Of a DNA stretch of 64,000 bases, positions 23,895-36,344 are shown piece after piece. A program made the translations under genes and the position numbers. Below the pieces are notes generated by a model. It was not told where the DNA came from, ran no database searches, and saw only the letters and a program-made list of their open reading frames with translations. The stretch spans positions 15,536,647 through 15,600,646 of the forward strand of contig NC_088879.1 in assembly GCF_032884065.1 (NCBI RefSeq). Direction: 5' to 3'. The stretch comes from Artemia franciscana. Taxonomy: Eukaryota > Arthropoda > Branchiopoda > Anostraca > Artemiidae. The stretch's first letter is position 1. The number at the start of each line of letters is the position of its first letter.

Positions 23895-23967
23895 AAGTGG
23901 TTAGCTCAGTCGGTAGAGCGTGGGACTTTTAATCCTCGGGTCAAGGGTTCAAGTCCCTTACGGGCAG
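23895..23967 (+). tRNA. tRNA-Lys(UUU)-like sequence 2, degenerate
   Basis: Second copy, with TAGCTCAGTCGG (A box), GGTTCAAGTCC (B box) and CTTTTAA anticodon loop. The anticodon stem (TGGGA/TCCTC) pairs better than in copy 1. The acceptor stem again fails to pair (AAGTGGT against ACGGGCA). Eight Ts follow at 23968-23975. Confidence 0.55.
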
Positions 23968-24233
23968 TTTTTTTTCACAAGATCAAAATAAAAGTGTATA
24001 ATTTTGATAACACCTGGACAGCTTATCATTTGAGAGATAACAGAATATTAGCTTCTTATGAGCAAAAGAAACATTTCGGTCATTCTATCTATTTTTTTTT
24101 CTATTTTATACAATGATTTAAAAGCGGGGGGTTGGGGGGCGGCAGCCACCCAACTTCCTCTCCTAATTCCTGTACGAGGAGTACAGGAATTATTAAATTA
24201 CATCCACCATGGATTGTAGAAAAACGTACAGAA

Positions 24234-24730
24234 ATAATATGAAAAAAACTTCGTTTTCTTAAAGAGTTAAAGAGGCTGCGTCCCAAAGTCGAACCTTAAA
24301 ACGTACAGGAATTAGGAGAGGCAGTTGGGGGGCTGCCGCCCCCCAAACCACCCGCTTTTAAAGACTCTTTTGTACAGGTTTTTTGTTGTGGGGGGCTGCC
24401 GCCCCCCTAACCTTACCGAACCGAACCGAAGCTCTTTGCTTCGGAAAGGCCCTCTTTTAATTAACAAAAAATTGAAATGAATGAATAATGGAATAACTTC
24501 GAAAAATGTTAAACACAAGAGGATAGGAGAACCATTGCACCGAAACTAGTAATTAGTAACAATGAAGTACCCCCACAACAAAAAACCTGTACAAAAGAGT
24601 CTTTAAAAGCGGGGGGTTTAGGGGGCGGCAGCCCCGCAACTGCCTCTCCTAATTCCTGTACGTTTTAAGGTTCGACTTTGGGACGCAGCCTCTTTAACTC
24701 TTTAAGAAAACGAAGTTTTTTTCATATTAT
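24234..24730. mobile_element. Foldback element 2
   Basis: Second foldback with the same terminal sequences (ATAATATGAAAAAAACTTCG and complement, ending 24730). Its outer arm matches foldback 1; the inner part differs, with an extra GGGGGGCTGCCGCCCCCC and ACCGAACCGAACCGAAG. Its right end is the right end of the whole insertion. Confidence 0.8.
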
Positions 24731-27716
24731 GAATCTTAAAAAACCAACTAGATAATAGGAGATAAGATTTCTGTGTAAGAGTCATTACGTCTAAAAACAG
24801 GTAAGAAGTGCTTGTTTCAGAGTGGTTATCTGTACTCCTCGGGTGTTGTAAAAACTTATCTAGAATTCGAATAGCTTTGTTTTGCAGGGTTTAATATGTG
24901 ATTTAAAAGTCAACAAAAATATAGCTGAGCAATATTGGAGGTGTGCATCAATTAGGCAAAAATATAGGATTCTTAGAACCTTATATGAGAATAAAAATTT
25001 TAGTCGGTGGAGCAAACCTATATTTCTTGATGATTTTAGTCTCAACAACGAAATACGTGTTTTAAAATTCATGGTAGGGTCAAAAACGATACCTAAATAT
25101 TTTGCTGTGTATACTCTTTTGATTTCATGAATAATATGAATGGTAATTTTATTCAGAGAAATATTTTTCAACTTTTGCCTTGATCTTCCATAAATAATAA
25201 ATTCTGTTTTAAAAAAATTAGGGACAAGTTTTTTAATTTGGAACCAATTTTTGATGGATTTTGCAACTTCAATCAGTTTTTCTTTCAGTGCATCTAATGT
25301 TGGTGCTTTTAAACTTGCTGCAGTATCATCCGCAAACATAATTGTTAATGCATTTTCAGGAGTAGATTTAGGGAGATCATTTATATATATTAAAAATAAT
25401 AGAGGTCCTAAAATTGAACCTTGCGGTACACCGATATTATTATTCGATTTCTCAGATGAATATTCACCATCAACATCTACCACAAACCTTCGATTGTGCA
25501 AATATGATTTGATTAATTTTAAAGGTGCTCCTCTTATTCCCATATTTTCAAGTTTTTTAAATAGAATTTCGTGATTTAAAGTGTCGAAAGCTTTCTTAAT
25601 ATCAAAAAACAATGCAGCTGCTAAAAAATCATCATCTAAAGCATCATTAATGAAAATATGTGTTGCGGCGACGGCATCTTCTGTCGATCTATCTTTTAAA
25701 AAACCAAAATGGAACTTCGAAAAAAAATTTATCTTTTCCAGAAATGATGTAAGTCTATACTTCATTATTTTTTCAGACATTTTAGCTAGTGGCGAAAGGA
25801 GTGCAATAGGATAGTAATTATTGGGATCTTGAACCTCGCCTTTTTTAAATGTAAGGATTATCTTAGCCTTTTTCAGAAGATTAGGGAAGACACCATTTTT
25901 TATGCTCGTATTTATAACTTGTGCAAGAGGTTCATATATTACTCCTGATATTTTCTTTAAAAGATTTGTCGATATCATCTACTGAAGCCGAATTTCCTCT
26001 CTTTAAATCACTAATAGCTTTTTGGTATTCATCAAATGATACTGGTAGCATATACAGTGATCTATCTTCATTTTTGGGGCAAAAATCGTGTATAATCTGA
26101 TTACTCATCCAAAAGATCTCTAACCAATTCTTCGGCAATTTTACTGAAATGCTTAGCAAATAATTCTGCAATATCCTTTTTTTCAGTTGATTCATTAGCG
26201 TCATTTCCATTATTAAGAAAAGTCGGTATTGCTCTTTGTTTATTTTTATTTGATTTATCACACAAGATTTCCCACATTTTCTGCTGGGGCGCAGCTGAAG
26301 AGATTTCCTTCTCATAATAATTTCAGACGGAATGTTTTCATCAGACGGATAGTTGCATTTAATTTTGTATAGTCTATTTTTTTCATTAATACATTTTAAC
26401 AGTCTCGGGGATATCCATAGTTTTTGTGACATTGACTTGGGTGTTTTCCTTTTAACTTTCGGACATATATCATTATAAAAATCATTAAATGATTTATAAA
26501 ACATTTCCAATGCCTTATTTGCATCCTCAGTACTGACTACTTCCTTCCAATCTATATCTCCTAGCTTAATAATTAAACGCGCAATTGATTCATGATTTAT
26601 TATACGACCTGTTTTTTCATAACGTTTATTTTTTTAGATATGGCCAAATTAAATTCAGAAATTATCACACCGTGATCTGGAATATCTTTTGATATGACAA
26701 CAGTTGAAAAACAAGTACTATTAGAACAAATATTATCAATTAATGTTGCTCCATTATCATCTATTCGAGTTGGAATCAGACATGATGGGAGCAGTCCTTG
26801 ATAAAGCATTAGTTCTAAAAATTCTCTTATCTTCGAATTATTTTGCTTTGCTTGAATTTTCATTAGGTCTAGGTTGAAATCACCAAAAATAAATATTTAC
26901 TTATTCATTTGTGATACTTTATTTAATAGAATTTCAAATTGCATTAAAAGTTGATCTATGCTTCCGGAAGGTGGGCGATATAAAGATATCATAATTGTTG
27001 ATTTTTTAATAACTTCACATTGCAGAATACACGTTTCAAAAATCATTTCTATATTCCAAATCATTAGGTCTCGTCTTATTTTCGATTTTAATATTTTCTT
27101 ATGATAAATCCCAATCCACCATGCTGATGGTGTTTTCTACTCTCATCTACAAAATCATAATCAAAAAACATTACATCGTTAATATTCTTATCATTTAAGA
27201 AAGTTTGTTTTACCGCTAAAGCTTCAATTTTAATTTTATTAATTATGTCATTTATGAGCTCAATGCTACTAAGTAAACCTCTGCAGTTAAAACTAGAAAA
27301 ACGTACATTACTGCATGTGGGGATAGAATCATTCATAAATGAATATTTGTTTTTGGGGCTATCTTCCAAAATTTCTGCTTCATTATCCTTCACATCCCTC
27401 ATGCATTCCAGTATATCAAATGGATTTTCCTCTAACTGTTTAGTTCTGCTTGCAAGATCAGGTAAATTATGTAAACTCAACATCATAAATCAACAAAAAA
27501 GCCTCACTCCAGTTAATCAACAATTTAACGAAAGACTCAAAAAAGAAAACTAATCTAAGCACATATAACAACCGCATACGTCGGAGAATTCCATTTCGTT
27601 TCGGTGGAAGTATGTTCATTCTTTCTCATTCAACAGAGAACACGCACATTTTGGCACCAATGTGTGCACACCAACACATATTTGCGCATTTATATAATGA
27701 CTATTATGAACAAATC

Positions 27717-28556
27717 CTAACAAATCACTAAAAATGACAAAAAAAACAAATAAGAAAAATAACACAATTTATTCGACTGGTGGGATGTTATACAACTTTT
27801 TTTTTGTTTCACCCCGTCTTGGTCTATGTAGCATAATGTGGGTGGGATCCATGCAACAAAACCTTTATCCTTCATTTCTTTCTTTTTTTGATTCAGCGTA
27901 GCGCGAATCTCCCTGCAGGTCTTACTAACATCATCACTGAAGAAAACTCCTTTGTAATCAAATTTTGTCGCTTTATCAAGGTATTTTTTCCAAAGCTGGT
28001 CAGGTAAATGTTTATTCGCTTGAAGTACCGAGAATTGGTCATCCGAGTTCATGAGTCGTATTTTCACAAATTTATCATGTACTTCTTTAACTTCCAAATT
28101 AATTTTTAGTTGTAAGAAGTTTTCCAGCAAATGTTCCATTTTCGTCGAGGCCTCCGGCACCGAGGCAGCCTTTAAATTCCAAGCAATAATGTTGTCTTTC
28201 TTTTCCAAATTCTCCAATATGAGGACCTTATCAGTGAGAGGGCCTAATCCATGGGTTTCTTTCTTTCGTATATCTTTTAATTCTGCCTGAATCTCTATTA
28301 TTGTATCCGAGTGGGTCGCAGTTATGATTTCAATATCATTCACTTTGGAGGTTAGACCACTAATGTCTGAACGGATTTCGGATAATTCAGATCTCAAACT
28401 TTGTATCTCTTCCCGCGTTGCTTTAACTGTTTCTAAAATCTGATGGACTGAACTGGTCAGCGTATCAATCAAATCACGTATTGTCCCTTGGGCTGTTGAA
28501 TCTTGCATAGATAATCGTGTGGATTCCATATCATTACGTCTCTTTTTCCTGTTCAT
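27717..28556 (-). CDS. LINE ORF1, intact frame, copy B
   Basis: 279 codons without a stop, from ATG at 28556. It has a basic N-terminus (NRKKRRND), a coiled coil at about residues 25-105, an RRM-like segment (NIIAWNLKAASVPEAS, DKFVKIRLMNSDDQFSVLQ) and a C-terminal domain (FFSDDVSKTCREIRATL), then GFVAWIPPTLCYIDQDG and a hydrophobic LCYFSYLFFLSFLV tail. The last 20 or so residues may simply be read-through into untranslated sequence. It is the least damaged ORF1 of the three. The partner ORF2 is broken, so the copy is not autonomous. Expected role: RNA binding and ribonucleoprotein formation for retrotransposition. Confidence 0.75.
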   Translation of the reverse strand: MNRKKRRNDMESTRLSMQDSTAQGTIRDLIDTLTSSVHQILETVKATREEIQSLRSELSEIRSDISGLTSKVNDIEIITATHSDTIIEIQAELKDIRKKETHGLGPLTDKVLILENLEKKDNIIAWNLKAASVPEASTKMEHLLENFLQLKINLEVKEVHDKFVKIRLMNSDDQFSVLQANKHLPDQLWKKYLDKATKFDYKGVFFSDDVSKTCREIRATLNQKKKEMKDKGFVAWIPPTLCYIDQDGVKQKKSCITSHQSNKLCYFSYLFFLSFLVIC

Positions 28557-28767
28557 AATAACTATTCACAGGTGTTCACAAGATTAGCATAAAATAAGTC
28601 AAAATGCGCGCTCTCCGATACTGAGATGTTAACTCGAGGAGAGCATTGAATGAACTGACACATCAGAAGGAAAATTCAAATTTGAGAAACTGAAAACTTG
28701 TTTCTCATTATAGTCACTAAATAGTCATAATCTTCCAAACAAAAAAGAAAATTAAACTGCCTGACCC

Positions 28768-29665
28768 CTACCGACAGCTTGATTTCACGTAATCTTCAAG
28801 ATCAACTCGATTTTGAGCCATCCTATTGTCTAGCCTCTCTTTATTGTGGTCTAAAGACCAGTATGGCGGTAAAAACTCTGGTTTCATTGAATCAATAAAA
28901 TGCTTTCTCCAGCGGTTTTCCAGGCTTTATAAACCCCCAGGTTTCTGTACGTAGCAGCTTACAACTTTACGGCCATGGGGTTCTTTATTAACCGATTGTG
29001 TTCCAATCTTTAAAGCTTCTTCAAGTACTTCGCTAGTCAACAAACTGACATTGTAATACTCAATAATTATCGCTTCGAGTTCAGCAAGCCTGTCGAATGG
29101 AATTTTATCTTTGGCGGATTTGATGGTTCTTGCCGCTGATACAACTTTCTTCAACAAAGGATTGGTTGCTTTGACCTTGTCTATGGCCCCAATTGGAGCT
29201 CTACATTCCTGAGCTAGTCGTTTACGAAGCTCCTGATCGCAATTATTACTGATTTTATGACATGTGACACATAACAGAAGAACGTCGTGAGACGATCTTT
29301 TCAGGATATTACGATATTCTTTCGGGACAATATTTTTTCTCACGCAGGATTCTGTTTGACCACATACAACACAGCGGATTTCTTGAGTTGTCTGATAATA
29401 TTTATCACATACTCCAACAGGTCACCAGTTCGGTTCTGACTTCAGTCGAATCGTAAAAGGGTCTTCCTTCACCTGTTCTGCAAGGTCTTTACTAAGGTAC
29501 CAGTCAGCATTTTTGCGACCAAGGGTGCGCAAAATTTCACCATCTGGTGCCACTAAGTAACAAGTTGAATTGGATGGGTGTTTCTTTGATGAAGAATTAT
29601 TCCTATCTCCCTTGAGAGGAGGCACGAGTCGAACAGTAAAAGGGTTTTCCTTCACCTGTATTCCA
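28768..29665 (-). pseudogene. EXD2: EXD2-derived C-terminal fragment, copy B
   Basis: Same EXD2 region as 10067-10916. It keeps the normal C-terminal frame (FLPPYWSLDHNKERLDNRM, stop at 28768-28770) and about 12 extra codons near the start (SSSKKHPSNSTCYLVAPDG) that are missing in A and C. It is broken by an R-to-stop change (CGA to TGA) just after SEPNW and by a small frameshift near 28926 (around PGGL). Upstream it runs into the 36-bp minisatellite, with a second KENPFTVRL-like segment near 29640 resembling the KEDPFTIRL segment near 29460. Confidence 0.82.
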
Positions 29666-29666
29666 A

Positions 29667-29790
29667 AGCTTTTGTCTGGTAATTTTAAATCGTGATCCGA
29701 CAGTCTTTTGTCTGATAATTTTAAATCGTGATCCAACAGTATTTTGTCTGGTAATTTTAAATCACAATCCAACAGTCTTTTACCTGGTAA
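29667..29790 (+). repeat. 36-bp minisatellite, unit B (short)
   Basis: About three and a half units of the array seen at 14529-14857, joined directly to the EXD2 fragment. Copy number is much lower than in A or C. The missing units and neighbouring sequence fit one deletion ending inside the array. Confidence 0.9.
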
Positions 29791-29835
29791 TTTTGGCTGG
29801 ATAAAGTTCCAGTTGGGAATTAGTTGATTTTTATA

Positions 29836-29945
29836 ATTTGGGATCAAATTATTACCAAATTATAATTGGTAAATTATTACCAAATTATAATTAATTATTA
29901 CCAAATTATTATCAAATTATAAATTGGGATCAGTTTGGGATAATT
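29836..29945. repeat. AT-rich TTACCAAATTATAAT repeats, unit B
   Basis: Second copy of the repeat block at 14905-15010, nearly unchanged. Confidence 0.75.
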
Positions 29946-31250
29946 ACCTCTAAACTAGCTTCCATCAATCCATCAATAAGTAGTTGCACCACAAGAACAA
30001 ATTACGTTAGAATCATTTGCTTAAAGTCGGAACAGAACGAAGAGACCCAGTCAAATAAGTTGTCTGAAAAATCTTCACAGGATTTTGAATCAATGCCTTT
30101 TGATTTTGGATACCGCATAAGACTTGAAAACGTTTATATTTGATGGCAAAATTTCCTTAGCGGGTTTAAAGTTTTGCAAATACATCTCAGCAAAAATTAT
30201 AAAAATTATAAAATTACAATTAATTTTTGCGATTTTATGTTTTGTTTTGCGTTTTGCTGTAAACGCACCCTTTCATCAAGCTACGGTATTAAATTATCAC
30301 AATCCAAGATTTATTTGTGCCAAAAATTGGCTTTGTTAAAAGTAAAAATAATTCCGAAATGTAGATTCATTCTAAATTTCCCCAAAAATAGAAATATAAA
30401 GCTTTTCAAACATCGCATTTTGTCTTTCAACTAAGGTTCATCAGTGCAAAAAAATAAAAATAGAATAAAAAAAAATCTGCTAAGGATCAAAATCTGCTGC
30501 TATCAGATTTTTTTTTTTTTTTAACTGTACAACAGTGAAAGAAGTGAAGATAAAGGTTCTCCCTGTGCAAAACATGTTAACTAGGATTATCCTGCTTATT
30601 AGATGGCGATTGGGTGTCCATTTACAAACAATTTTCAAGATTTAGAGAATAGACACATATATTTAAGAATGTGATAGAAAAACCCAAAATAAAAGGAAAA
30701 TAGTGAAGACAAAGGTTCTCCCCTAGGTTTAAACCGCAATAAGTTAAATAATAATAAATCAATAATGAACAAGTAATCTATCGCGATAAAAACTTTATTT
30801 TCTGCTTTTTAAAATCTAAATTCTGAGACTGTTACTCAGAATCATTTGGTCTGAGATTATCAGCTATTACGTTTCATACATTGTTCTTTGTGTGCATTGC
30901 TTATTTTTTGAAATGCAACAGTGACGGTTCTGGCCTCTTTTGCACCCGGGGCAAAATCTTGGTTAGCGTCCCCTCCTCCTGTCTCCCACAAAATTTTTGG
31001 GACAAACTCTAAAAAAATTTGCGTTTTTTAAAACAATTATTTTCAGTTTATTGTTAGCAAAAAATTTATTTTTAATTGTTTTATTATTAATAATTATTTT
31101 AATTATTACAATTTGATTACTTTTTAATTTATTTTTATTTTATTGATATAGTAATTATTTTTATTTATTAACGACACCCTCTACTTTAGTTTCAATAAAA
31201 ATAAAATTACTAAAGAAATTACAAAATTTTCTAAAGAAAATCCAAACATA
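29946..31250. other. Spacer of unit B, no gene recognised
   Basis: Second copy of 15011-16309, with small indels that shift every longer open frame relative to unit A. Confidence 0.6.
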
Positions 31251-32323
31251 CGAGGATTGTTTTTAAAGTAAGGTCCGTTTGAACAGAAGTATAGAACAAA
31301 AGATTATTTCAAAATAGTAAATTTATTTTCAGAGAGAGCACACTTCACTATATTCAACACCATGGTTGCCAGGTTTGTTCAGACACTTATCCTACCTCTC
31401 AACTAATTTTAAAGTAACCTCTGTTAAAAACTTGTTGTCAGCTCTGGTAATCCAAAATTCACTGCCATTTTTACGTCGACGTCATCATTGTAACGGTTGC
31501 CACTTAGGTGTTGCTTGAGGTCACAGCTAAGATACCAATACAGTTGTTAAAACTCGATTTATTTTTGGGACACAGTGCGCAGTAGCGATGCTAGCGGCTG
31601 GAGACAGGAAACTGGCTGTCTGAATCTAAAAGTCGGAGCAATTCACAGCTTAGATACCAGTACAAAACAAAATTCCGTTCCCGCCTATGGTGTTATAGTA
31701 CGATCTACGCGTCGGAGCACGGGCTTGGAGGAGGCGCCAAGTTCAGAGCTCTCTACCAACAGCTTCGCATGGGCAAGGTAGGAGTTTTCATAACTGTATT
31801 GGTATCTAAGCTGTGCTTGAGGTGGAGAAACGGATGGTAATCGCTTGGCGCATGATCAGGACTGTTGGGTGAAGGGCCTAAAAATTCTCTGCCAAAACTG
31901 TCCAACGAATAGCAGGTTTAACCTGCAGCGTGAGGTCATGCACTGTTATGAAGAAGGACAATCCCTTTTTTCAGGATGCTATAAGTTTCTATTCCATGTT
32001 CTGTTGCCTTGATTTGGGTGTGATATGCGAAAAGTATGTTTCGTCCCCAGTTGAACCGGTTGCCACCTCAGTAAGAACCATTATGATGATGACGATGATG
32101 TAAAAACGGCAGTGAACCTATGGTTATCAGTGCTGGTGGTAAATTTTTATGAAAAGGTTACTTTAAATTAGTTGAGAAGAATAATAAGTGTTTGAACAAG
32201 CTTGTCAACTATGCCATTAAATAGGGTAAAGTATGTACTTTATTAAAATAAATTCACTTTTTAAAAATTATCTTTCGTTGTTTAGTTGTGTTCAATCGGG
32301 CCTTACTTTAAAAACACGCCTCG
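31251..32323 (-). mobile_element. Decayed mariner-like element, unit B
   Basis: Left end CGAGGATTGTTTTTAAAGTA preceded by TA; right end TACTTTAAAAACACGCCTCG followed by TA. Same degenerate minus-strand transposase as 16310-17367, with a short extra stretch near 32027-32045. It arose with the macro-unit, not by a new transposition, since its flanks match unit A. Confidence 0.8.
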
Positions 32324-35300
32324 TATAAAAAAAAAAAAAAGCTTCTAAAATGGAGGCAATGCTTTGACCCTAGATCTTGAAAGGTCCACCCAAGGTTGTA
32401 TCTAGGAGGTGGCTCTGACTCTTAAAAACGAAATGAAAATGAATATAAAGGAATTTTGATGCATTTTTAAGCTTTTTTGTAAAAAAAAAGAAAAAATACC
32501 CCTCCCTCGAACAAAAATTAGGAATATGCCCTTGGATCCACCCCACAACACTTTAAGCTGTCAAAACAAAGAAATGTATTGTCTCAAATGAGTAGTTTTC
32601 ATTTTTATGCACAGAAGATTATTTTTAATAAATTAAAATTATTTCTATGTGCTCTAAGCTTTCGACAAAGTTTCGTCACAAGAAATTAAATGAAACAAAA
32701 CCTTAGCGAAACTTGACACAAACAATAAGGGAATGTATTTCGTGTTTGCCTTGATATATCCTTAGAATAATGATGTGCAAGGCCATATCCAGGGGGATGG
32801 GCTTTGACCTCCCCCCCACGAAATTTTTGTCCGACTTGTAAAAACAATAAAATTGTCTAAAACCACATTTTTGATACACTTCAAAGTTTTTTCGTCCCCC
32901 TCCCCTCGAATAACAATCCTGGACAAGGCCTTGATTATCTATAAAAAAATTTTTTGGCGTTATATGAACTAGCAGGACTCAATTAAGGACAAAAGAAGTT
33001 GAAATAAATAAATAAAATCAGTTGAAATAAATATATAAAAAATCTGTATTTTGGAATAAGCTCTTGGCTTAATTGTATCTTTATTTTGTTTGAAAACGTA
33101 ACCCGAGCTTTCATTGGACTTAGAAATTCCATTTATTGTACAAGAATATTTAGATTGAGGATATGTTCCAGAAATCAATTATCATTAATTTTTGTTCCTA
33201 CACAACATATAACACAAAATTGCAGACAATTTGTGTTGCTATAAGTGCAGAGCAAGCTACACTATCAGCCCCCTTTATGTATTATGCGTGTTTTAGTGTC
33301 TAAAAATGTTGTTATATCCCATTGTAGGCCAAAGGTAATAACAAATAATTAATGATTGTTAATTATAATCGAGTTCAGGAAAACATCCCAAGACTGAGAT
33401 TAACCGCTCAATTTGCGTGGTACTTCCGACACTTGATTTTCTGGTAATAGAAAATGTAAATACTGCCCTGTCAATATTAGTTCATTTAGTAGAAGTGTTT
33501 CGTTTGGGTTCTGGGAGCGGGATTTTGCAATTTTATTTGACGGCACTAGAGTCAGATGTTTTTTTTTTATTTTTATTATTTTTTTTTGGCTATGTCTAGA
33601 TATCCTGATTCTTCTACATAAGAGTTTTTTTTTTTTGTCAAGGAAAAGTATTAGAAACTCTTAAAATCCATGGTCGCCAGTATATGTCTCTCTAACCAAA
33701 GCAGTATAAGGGAAAAGAGGGAAAGTATTTAGTGTAATCTGGAAAGTAAAAAGCGGTTGTGTACGCGTACACAGGGGTCGGAAATATGTGAAAGTGGTAA
33801 ATTGAAAATAGGTTATTAAGATTCAAATATTTTTTCAGACCAACAGAAGAGTGGGGAAGGGGTAAAGTATGAAACAATCCGTTGATTAACATGAGAAATA
33901 GGTTTGGGGGTGTGATTACCCAGTCCCGCAGTCAGGGGCATCAATTGGGGCGGTGAAATCGTTGATGTGAATTCACCCCCACCACCACCCTAGATGTTTT
34001 CCTGTTTTCCTCTTCCCAAATTTTGAAAAATCCTTGTTTTTGGAGTATTTTCATTGAAAAACGCCATTTTGGTATTTCCATTTAAAAACAACAGAATTTT
34101 CACCCCACCCTATATTTTTATGAATTGATTCCAGTGCTTTAAGGAAAAAATAACTCAATTATAAAGAAGTGATACAGAACCTAACTTAATGTAATTTTTT
34201 TTTTAACGAATTCAGTGACTTTGCATATAGAATTTTCATATTATACTATGATATACTTGGAAGGAGATAAATAAATATATCCTATATTGTGATGATGATG
34301 GCAAAAAAAACAACTGAGAATTTGGATAGGAACTTTATAGTCGAATAGAGATAACAATAACAAACTTGCAAAAATTAAGCTCTCCTGTCTTATTGAGCTC
34401 GATCTTCGCCATACCCAACCTTAGAGGAAGTTTGCATTTTCTGAAAGCAAAATATAAGTTAGAAATATGTTGGCCTAGTTTCCGGAACACTGTAATTTTA
34501 CTTATTTGAAAAAAAAGGAACTGTAAGATGAAGCTTAAAAACATATAAGATTTGGTAATCTACATACGAACATTTGTAGGGCGGGAATTCTTTTGGTTGT
34601 CTCAAGGTTTATTAGACCAAGCCCAGCATGCAGCATGAATATTATAAAGTATTCAAAATTTGGCTAAGAAATGGGACACATCAATTTGCGCGGGTTGGGA
34701 AGTTTCCCAAAGCGTCTAAGTAATAGCTTCAACATGTTTTCTATATTCCAAATGTAATTCGCTAGAAATTTGTAATTGCGCACGCGCGAAGGCAGAATCA
34801 TGACGAAAAATGTGTAAGTGATGTGTCCTAAAAATCTTATTGATATTGGGAGTATAGGAATTTCAGCAAGCTGACTCTAGAATGCCAGTTCTGTGTCTTT
34901 CAGTGTGTTTCTGCGCAAACACCTCCTCTCTTTTCATTTGCTATTGTCTTTCATGCTATTTCTTTCATTCACTCTCAGTAGGTCGAAATAGACATATCGT
35001 GTATCTGAAACTTGACAAATAGACATGACGCAAGATGATTTTTATATTGTCGTTGAGTTTTAGTCTAGAGTGCTTTTATATTCGGAAAATAATTAGATCT
35101 CGTGTCTTGTTTTATATAAAATGTACTTTTTGTATTATACGGCGATCTCTGATTGACGAATTTTGTATTGTCTTGCCTTGAAAATAAACGCAGTTTTCAA
35201 TTTTCTTTCCTTCTTTTTATTGTGACAATTGTAGTTTTTGTCTTTTTTGAGCGGTTATCGTCTCACCAAAAAAATTAAATGGCTTAACTCGCACTTTTCA

Positions 35301-36344
35301 AATATGGTTCAAAAGAGTGAAAAGAATTCTTCTACCGATTGCATTTGTTGACGCAAGTTCACTTCATAGGAGATGGAAACGGTAGGTCATAGCGTGGACT
35401 AAAAACTAATTCATAACCTTGAACCAAAATTTCAGCACAGTATACCAGAATGATGCCGTATTATTTAGCTACGTGGCGTATTATTTTCTTATTCAAATTC
35501 TCAAAAAAAAGTTTTTCTTCTGAAAGGCCTAAATTTTGTTTCACGCTCTCTTAATATCACATTACGTCATCAATGGAAACAGAATTACTAAACTCTTCGA
35601 CAATTTTGACCAAAATGGCTATCTCAAAATTCTTATTTAATATCATATGTGGTTACGGGGCGGGTGGCAAAAAAGCGCATGCGAGGACGGCTGATTGCCT
35701 TTCAATAACTTATAGCACTTGAAAGGGGCATTGAATTTCTAATTGATGACTTTCCTCAAGTTTCTACGGCCATCTCCACACACTGGTGGCGGGAAAGAAA
35801 ATAACTGAAAAGGACGCAATAAAGACACATGACTCTTTACTATAGGCAACACAGGGGCGTTACAGAGACGTAAGAAAGAATTGCGGCAAAATCGTAGTTG
35901 ATGCCATAATTTCTTTTTCCTAGTCCAATCATTTTCTGAAGTAGTTCTGTGGGATCCTTGGTTTTTCCTAGAAGGTAAAAGCAATAAAACCAAAAATATG
36001 ACAAAACTATTAATAAGAACATTTCTAGATATTGATGTATTTGGACTACTTTCTTGGTTATTCTTTAGAGAATTCAAAACGCTCTTTTGGTTTGAAAAAT
36101 TTAATGAAACATCATGACAGAAAAATTATGAGCCTGTTTCCAAATTCAGCGCCAAGTCACAGATTCAGATTCATTTATTCAAAATTTCATATTCATCAAA
36201 ATCTTCAACTTGCTCAAATGGAGAGACAAGCTCGACTACTGGACAAGACATATAAACAAAATTTAACAATCCTCATTGATACAGAACAAACAAAAAATGA
36301 ACCACTATTTCATCAATAAAAAAAAACAAAAAAAAACACTATCT
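32324..36344. other. Spacer across B/C junction and spacer of unit C, no gene recognised
   Basis: Third copy of the region from the mariner to the LINE ORF2 stop, with the unit start at 32589. Small substitutions and homopolymer changes only. Confidence 0.6.

Larger units (their letters stand above)
21700..24730. mobile_element. 3.03-kb composite insertion in LINE copy B
   Basis: Units A and C read GTACATGTT directly into GAATCTTAAAAAACC. In unit B these are separated by 3,031 bp. The insert has four parts: two 597-bp-spaced repeats (21700-22296 and 22297 to about 22945), then two roughly 0.9-kb repeats (about 22946-23829 and 23830-24730). Each of the latter contains a tRNA-Lys-like sequence, a short palindrome and a long-armed foldback. 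No target-site duplication is evident and there is no coding capacity. The internal tandem structure suggests serial duplication or a composite element. Confidence 0.8.
21384..27486 (-). pseudogene. LINE ORF2, broken, copy B
   Basis: ATG-ATG at 27486 on the minus strand. Endonuclease features SSFNCRGLLSS and IPDHGVIISEFN are visible. The reverse transcriptase has the longest clean stretch of the three copies (25978 down to 24860), including FFDIKKAFDTLNHEILFKKL, GVPQGSILGPLLFLIYIND and FADD at 25326-25337, followed by HLQYCSAIFLLTFKSHIKP. Lesions include a frameshift near 27090, a roughly 55-bp deletion near 26330, a frameshift near 25970, one near 24880, and the insertion at 21700-24730. The displaced C-terminal tail resumes at 21699 and ends at TAA 21384-21386. 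Confidence 0.87.
21384..28767 (-). mobile_element. LINE copy B, interrupted by a 3.03-kb insertion
   Basis: Same element as copy A. ORF1 is 27717-28556; ORF2 runs from 27486 down to 21384 but is split by foreign DNA at 21700-24730. The spacing between ORF1 stop and ORF2 start is only about 230 bp here because ORF1 keeps its full C-terminus. Confidence 0.85.
17629..32588. repeat. Tandem macro-unit, copy B
   Basis: Second copy, 14,960 bp. It lacks the first insertion of copy A: the text runs straight from the (AAATAAATATATAAA) end of the left spacer into AAAATCTGTATTTTGG near 18080. It carries a private 3,031-bp insertion (21700-24730) inside LINE ORF2. It lacks the roughly 1.4 kb that lies in copy A between the Helitron end and the 36-bp minisatellite, so its EXD2 fragment runs directly into the minisatellite near 29666. 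Confidence 0.9.
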
